DNA from: Tenebrio molitor
Lineage: Eukaryota > Arthropoda > Insecta > Coleoptera > Tenebrionidae
NCBI RefSeq assembly: GCF_963966145.1
Contig: NC_091047.1
Span: 3,658,001-3,722,000 of the forward strand
DNA length: 64,000 nucleotides
Direction: 5' to 3'
The stretch's first letter is position 1. Every line of letters begins with the position of its first letter. The position numbers were made by a program, and so were the translations under genes. Positions 59,209-64,000 of the stretch are shown one piece after another. The notes under the pieces are model-generated. The model searched no databases. It saw only the letters and a list, made by a program, of their open reading frames with translations, and was not told where the DNA came from.

Positions 59209-60473
59209 TTATTCTTTTAGACTGGTTGCCAATTGTATCAATATAATTATGTACGTGGTCACTCCTCCGATGATCTACAACTCTTTTGCAATATGAAGTT
59301 GTTGGACTCTGCTCACTTACGGAAAAGACTAGAGTATAGTTGATTGGAAAGAAACCGGCTGCACTAAATTCGACTTTTTGATTTGCCATCTGAAGAGAAA
59401 ACATTTCTATTTCTGCAACGATGTCGCAATCATCTGTTTCGATTTTGTGAATAAGTTCACCTGTTCTAGTACCCTACAAATCAAAATGTATTCTCGGTTG
59501 TAAAAAATGTTAACTGCACCTCTTCAGCAGTCGAGTGACAGACATCACATACCCACAGAGTGTCAACTATGTAACATATACCCGTCATAAAGACGTACAT
59601 GATATTTTTCCAATTCATGGTATCTTCGATTTCAGCAGTCACATAGAATAGCATTGTCGTTATAATAATAAAGCTGAAACCAAACATTAACAGCAGTATC
59701 ACTCCGAAAGTGTCGTTGAAGAGTTTGACTAATTTGGAGAGGTGATGGTGTAGGGTACAAATTTTGCCAAGAGCTAGAGCTCTGTCTTGAACATTGGAGC
59801 TGTGCATGACTAGATTTACTCGATTGGTGTTAAAATACTTGACAATTTCGTCGATCTGCTGGTTGAGAATTGCAAATCGTAGTTTCAAGATTGAAACCAA
59901 CTCGACGGTTTGCAGACACGTGGCGGAATTAACTAGCCCCATAGTAAAACCAATACATTGTCCTGTTCGTTGATAGAAATCATATTTGACTGATGTAAAA
60001 ACCGAGTAAAATGAAATGTACATTGTCATGAAAAGATAATTCGTCAACAGTCGCCTTGTAACTCCTTTTTTAGATTTTTGATAGTTCACGATACGACAGT
60101 TTTCTTGCAAAATGATGTCAAAATCGACAATTTTGTTCAAAAATTTGATAAACTTGTTGCGATTTAGCAGACTCTTTATCCACACTGCTGATAAGAAAAC
60201 AACACCGCAACTGAAATTCAGTACAACTGTCGCTCTTGGTATCATTGGATACATTTGGTTATAAACAGTTTCGTACAAGAAGTATGCTACAAAAGAGAGT
60301 AAAACTAATTCTGTTAGAACGTTTTGGGCGGTTCTAATTTTCGAAGGACGAAACTTTGTCTCTGTAAAATTGAAAGTCACCAAACCGAAGATTTGGCCCT
60401 GGATTAAGAGGGTCTTAATGGAATTTGTAAATTTTTTGAAAATGAAATTGGTCGGGTTTTGTACTTGTGACAT
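59209..60473 (-). CDS. Gustatory receptor GrN (MSQVQ type)
   Basis: Exons 60,473-59,520 (318 codons), 59,473-59,321 (51) and 59,274-59,209 (22 with stop) give 390 residues. Start MSQVQNPTNFIFKKF. CTLHHHLSKLVKLFNDTFG and CDVCHSTAEEV. Exon 2 starts GTRTGELIHK, where Gly replaces the Ala of its siblings, with DDCDIVAEIEMFSLQMANQ. Exon 3 IIGGVTTYIIILIQLATSLKE. Both introns 46 bp; intron 1 donor GTGCAG. It is the intact sibling of GrJ and of the pseudogene GrL. Its 3' flank is contiguous with the GrM promoter, as in the other two cassettes. Confidence 0.94.
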
Positions 60474-60628
60474 CTTTTCGAAGTATACCGTAACAACAAC
60501 TTTGTCTAAGTAATTACTAATCTATTTTTCGATGACCAATTTCGTTAATTCATTGTTTATCAACAGTTGATTAAAACACTTTTAATCTTGCCAGGCCAGC
60601 CACAATTCGCATTTTATTTATGTATTGG
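60474..60628. promoter_or_regulatory. Upstream region of GrN, conserved with GrJ and GrL
   Basis: The - strand ends CTTCGAAAAGATG at the start codon. Upstream it contains AAAAATAGATT and a T-rich/AATTAATC stretch found also at GrJ (53,513-53,610) and GrL (57,434-57,530). Possible core promoter, but with no clear TATA-initiator spacing as in the other class. Confidence 0.35.
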
Positions 60629-60780
60629 GTGATTGAAATAAATGATTGTGGATAAATATGGCAACTATGTACGAAAATGTATGTGTCAACTGTGTGGGTA
60701 GGATAGAGATGACATTTGTTTGACAATTCATAGTCGCGCAATTTTGATAATTTTGATAATAATGGTATAAAATAGTAGAT
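60629..60780. mobile_element. Half copy of the 48.8-kb MITE family
   Basis: Shares TTGGGTGATT, ATGATTGTGGATAA, ACTATGTACGAAAATGTATG, AACTGTGTGGGTAGGATAGA and TAGTCGCGCAATTTTGA with the left half of 48,769-49,031. The right arm is missing; a different foldback begins directly at 60,781. Confidence 0.8.
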
Positions 60781-60877
60781 TATGCACCGAGAGAGTGAAG
60801 TGCATGATTTTTACCCGAGGTGCAGGTTGTAGCTACAAAGCACTGAGGGTAAAAATCATTCACTCCTGAGGTGCATA
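60781..60877. mobile_element. Small foldback element with TATGCACC termini
   Basis: TATGCACCGAGAGAGTGAAG and TGATTTTTACCCGAGGTGC on the left pair with GCACTGAGGGTAAAAATCA, TTCACTCCTGAGGTGCATA on the right. The result is an almost complete hairpin of 97 bp with a loop of about 15 bases (AGGTTGTAGCTACAAA). Confidence 0.8.
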
Positions 60878-60881
60878 TAAC

Positions 60882-61053
60882 GGGTGTTTTTTAAAATTTA
60901 GCGTCGAAGTAGGCGTTGAACTGTCGATTGTGAACGCACTATACAGGTTACGGATCACGGATCAGCTGTTCAAATCTGACACTTTTACACGAGTGATGCG
61001 ATCTCAATCGACTCTCCAACGCCTACTTCGATGCCAAATTTAAAAAAACACCC
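60882..61053. mobile_element. GGGTGTT foldback family, most complete copy
   Basis: GGGTGTTTTTTAAAATTTAG at the left and its inverse, AAATTTAAAAAAACACCC, at the right. Both arms continue through the words CGAAGTAGGCGTTG and GTCGATTG(T/A)GA. The length is 172 bp, non-coding. It serves as the reference for the copies at 27.8, 31.8 and 41.2 kb. Confidence 0.85.
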
Positions 61054-61409
61054 TTTACTATTTTTTGCACGACCCTACGATTTTTATTAAAAAATCCGAG
61101 AATTTGAAAATAGTTCTTAACTGTTAAGCAGTTTCCTCTAATTCTTCCGTTATCACTTCTTGAATTGATTGTAAGAGTCGGTAATAAGCATTTCAATCTC
61201 TCATAGTGATAATTTATTCTTCAATGAGATAACAAAAATGACAAATTAATGAAAAATGGTTTTAAACATTATTTTGCTAAAAATGATTGAAGTTCCTACA
61301 TCAAGAACCTAGTTTATTAAATCTTTGACATTATCATTTGATTGAAAAGAATTGATCTTTTTCGGAAGTAAGACGTCCAAATGCTTCAAAAACTCTTCAG
61401 TCATACAAA
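61054..61409. other. Intergenic, 3' side of GrO
   Basis: AT-rich, with no element or relic recognised. Confidence 0.5.
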
Positions 61410-62695
61410 TTAGTAATTTTGTCTTTCGTCATTTAGAGTTGCTGCCAGTTGTATCAGTATTATTATATAAGTAGTTACACCTCCAATAATCTGCAGATAA
61501 CTAGTTTAATTTTGAAAATAAAAGTCTTGCAAACTAGCTTACCGAAAATATCAAAGCGTAATTTATTGGAAAAAACCCGGCAGCGTTGAATTCAACGTTG
61601 TGATTTGCAATCTGAAGCGAAAACATTTCTATTTCGTCGACGATGTCGGTATCTTCAGTGTCAATTTTATGAAGGAGTTCACCTGTTCTAGAGGCCTACG
61701 AATCAAAATGTAATCTGTGAAATCGATTATGGTATCTGCACCTCTTCAACAGTTGAATAGCAGACATCGCAAACCCATAGAGTATCTACCATGTAGCATA
61801 TACTGGTCATGAAGACGTAGACAACACTTGTCCACTTTATGTCATTTGCTTGAAGTGCACCAGTTACGTAAAATAGCGTAGTCGTTGTGGTCATAAAATT
61901 GAAACCAAACATCAACAACAGCGTCATTCCGAAGTTGTCATTGAAGAGTTTAACTAATTTTGAGAGCTGGTGGTGCAACGTGCAGATCTTACCAAGAGCT
62001 AGGGCTCTATCTTGAATTTGAGAACTATTCGAGACTAGATTTACTTGACGGGTTGCGAAATACTCCACAATGTCGTCGATTTGTTGGTTTAGAATTGCAA
62101 ATCGCGTTTTCAACAATAAAACTAATTCGACTGTTTGATGACATACTGCGGCGTTAACTATTGATATAAAGAAACCAAGATATTGCCCAATTTGTTTGTA
62201 AATATCAAATTGATATCTTGTAAAAGCTGCATAAAATGAAATGTACGCTACCAGGAACAAATTTTTCGTCAACGCTCGTCTGACAACTCCTTTCTTGCAC
62301 TCTTGGTAATTCACAAGACGACATTTCTCTTGTAACGTGTCGTCAAAATCGACAAGTTTGTTCAAAAATGTGATAAACTTGTCGCGATTTAGCAAACCGT
62401 TCATCCAGGCAACGCACATGTAAGTGGTACCGCAAGAGAAATTCAGTAGAGTTGTCGTTTTTGGTATCGATTGATTCGCTTGGTCTTTCACACATTCGCA
62501 CAAGAAATAAACAACGAATGCGTTCAAAACACCAATCATCAGAATGCTTTGAACTGATCTTGTTTTCGAAGGACGAAAGTTTGTCTCTGCTAAACTGAAA
62601 GTAACTAAACCAAATATTTGGCTTTGGATTAAGAAAATCTTAATTGAGTCGGTGAATTTTTTAAAAGTGTCAGTCGATCTTTGTGCTTTTGGCAT
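61410..62695 (-). CDS. Gustatory receptor GrO
   Basis: Exons 62,695-61,742 (318 codons), 61,695-61,543 (51) and 61,490-61,410 (27 with stop) give 395 residues. The start MPKAQRSTDTFKKF aligns with the MSQVQ type; an in-frame Met at 62,740 would add 15 residues. Related to GrJ/GrN but clearly older. The signature is CTLHHQLSKLVKLFNDNFG, with Gln replacing the third His. CDVCYSTVEEV is kept. Exon 2 is ASRTGELLHKIDTEDTDIV and ends NAAGFFPINYALIFS. Exon 3 is IIGGVTTYIIILIQLAATL with tail NDERQNY, the tail type of GrK/GrM. It therefore combines an MSQVQ-type body with an MRNTNDD-type last exon. Introns 46 and 52 bp. Confidence 0.93.
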
Positions 62696-63164
62696 CTTTA
62701 CCACAACACTGACTGCAGCCAACTTCACGACAATATCCAATTGATCAATAACTCACGACGACCACTTCCGTTAATTGTTTAACTATCAATAACTGGTATT
62801 AGTACTCGTAGTTTTACAAATTATTTATTGATTCAACAATTTTTCAAATTTTGACACACCGCAAGAATATCGCAATCCTCATTAAGGATATCAAAGTATT
62901 CTTGATGGAAGAAAATTGCAGAGACTGCGCCCTTTAGAGTCGATTCTGTAAGATCCAGACTGTTTTATTCGCAAATAAGTGAATAATTTAACTAATCCAA
63001 GAGAAAGTTACAATGTTTCTTATTCAAAGACAAAATGACAGATATTGCGCCAGCAAACCGAATCGACCATAAAACTAATACCTGGAGAACTCCTGGCAGA
63101 CACATAAGTTCGTTTTATTTCACTTCCTTAGAGTTCAACGTAAAACGAACAAAACTGTTTCTAT

Positions 63165-63240
63165 GAAGCTAACACAAAACGTCATCACTAAACTCACTCC
63201 GAAGTCGTTGAATAAACGACGCACTTGGTAGATCATGAGG
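63165..63240 (-). pseudogene. Gr relic: LFNDxFG segment
   Basis: The - strand translation reads FLMIYQVRRLFNDFGVSLVMTFCVSFIET. This resembles the KLFNDTFGVxLLMFGFSF segment of TM6 in the intact genes. No motif is recognisable on either side and stops follow. A single fragment of a dead receptor. Confidence 0.6.
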
Positions 63241-63351
63241 AAGATTATTAATTCCGTTATTATATTATTAATAAACATACACATTAAAAGTTATTCATAA
63301 GTATAGTATTTTGTATATCAAGGCCGCGAAATCATTCTTTAACGTACCGAG

Positions 63352-63500
63352 AGAAAAATTGTCGCCGAGGTCGCTTGCGGCCGAGGCTGGACAATCTCGA
63401 GGAAGTTAAACGAGTTCGCGGCCAAGGTGACGTTTACTTTAACGGTCGTCGTTAAAAGCAACGTCCCCGAATTTGGATTTCGCGGCTTGTTTTAGGTATG
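63352..63500. repeat. CpG-rich hairpin repeat, copy (also at 34.9 kb)
   Basis: AAAATTGTCGCCGAGGTCGC followed by TTGCGGCCGAGGC matches 34,913-34,955. The resemblance goes on, interrupted, to TTTTAGGTA, which ends both copies. This copy holds about 75 bases more in the middle, rich in CG. Confidence 0.65.
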
Positions 63501-63528
63501 CGAATGAAACCATTGAAAATAGTGCCAT

Positions 63529-64000
63529 TTAATGTCCCATGTATTGTTTACTGATAATTGCTGCCAGTTGTATTAATATAATTATGTAGGTAGTCACACC
63601 TCCGACAATCTGCAAACAATTATGTAGTTAATTTTCACTCGGACAGTCGTCAGATCATCTTACAGAAAACACCAAAGTGTAATTGATCGGAAAAAATCCA
63701 GCAGCGCTGAATTCGACTCGTTCGTTGGCGATTTGCAAAGAAAACATCTCAATTGCATCAATCATGTCGTGGTCTTCAGTGTCGATTTTGTGAATGAGTT
63801 CTCCGGATTTGTTGGCCTGAAGGTGAAAATCTCAATAAACTTTAAACAAGTCGTGACGTTACCACCTCCTCGATCGTCGAGTAGCACACGTCGCAGATGT
63901 AAAGTGTGTCGATGATTATATTTATGCATGGCAAAGCGGTGTACAAGATATGGGCCCAAAATATTTCAGGCGATTGAAGTTCAACAGTAATGAAGAATAA
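63529..64000 (-). CDS. Gustatory receptor GrP, 3' part (runs off the window)
   Basis: Exon 3 (63,609-63,529, 27 codons with stop) encodes IVGGVTTYIIILIQLAAII and the tail SKQYMGH. Exon 2 (63,816-63,664) begins ANKSGELIHKIDTEDHDM and ends FFPINYTLVFS. Its donor follows TCT. Exon 1 runs from 63,863 to the right edge and encodes the end of the receptor body (TVELQSPEIFW and CDVCYSTIEEV). Exon 1 could end at 63,863 (donor GTAACG) or 63,866 (GTGGTA); the first fits the consensus better and adds one Val. Introns 46 and 54 bp. The LHHHLSK block lies beyond the window. Exon 2 most resembles GrA-GrC, so this is not part of the adjacent cassettes. Confidence 0.9.

Larger units (their letters stand above)
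62696..63528. other. Intergenic interval GrO-GrP
   Basis: Contains a Gr fragment at about 63,165-63,240 and a CpG-rich repeat at 63,352-63,500, described separately. The remainder is AT-rich with no gene. Confidence 0.5.

Noticed and set aside
33576..62695. Odorant receptor (7tm_6) instead of gustatory receptor
   Set aside because: The TYxxxxxQ motif in a short last exon and the LHHHLSKLxKLFND signature fit the Gr family better.

Overview
This is nuclear DNA from an insect, most likely a beetle and plausibly a tenebrionid close to Tribolium. Three things point there: compact genes with 42-60 bp introns, a large tandem array of insect gustatory receptor (Gr) genes whose last exon encodes the TYxxxxxQ signature, and a CYP4-type cytochrome P450. 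The species is inference; no marker in the window fixes it.

Layout. (1) 1-29,490 looks like a gene-poor, repeat-rich region. I found no convincing protein-coding gene in it. It carries a tandem satellite of about 226 bp units (12,577-15,050), isolated copies of the satellite's core motif (1.8-4.6 kb), a 27-bp minisatellite, several foldback or MITE-like elements, a tRNA-derived SINE, a 5S-rRNA-like fragment and a 160-bp triplicate. (2) 29,490-30,902, + strand: the first four coding exons of a CYP4-like P450. They stop after the W-x-x-x-R (helix C) region; no I-helix, ExxR or haem-binding exon is visible anywhere downstream on that strand. (3) 33,155-64,000, - strand: sixteen tandem Gr genes, all in one orientation. 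Fourteen look intact, one is a pseudogene (55,297-57,433), and the last runs off the right edge. At least five smaller Gr relics lie between them.

The Gr genes share one architecture: exon 1 of 311-322 codons, exon 2 of exactly 51 codons, exon 3 of 21-29 codons including the stop, with both introns in phase 0. The sequences show growth by duplication of two-gene cassettes. An E/F pair is repeated as G/H, and an I/J pair is repeated as K/L and M/N. The duplicated blocks include intergenic DNA and promoters. Decay is visible beside growth: a 50-bp frameshift deletion plus insertion of an element with a broken THAP domain in GrL, orphan terminal exons, and scattered N-terminal or mid-gene fragments.

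The receptors are expected to be seven-transmembrane ligand-gated channel subunits in taste neurons; ligands cannot be read from sequence. I found no clearly new biological system. The best leads are the cassette-wise Gr expansion, the P450 that stops before the receptor array, the satellite whose every unit carries about three NF-kappaB-like palindromes, and several mobile-element junctions within or at the edge of receptor genes.
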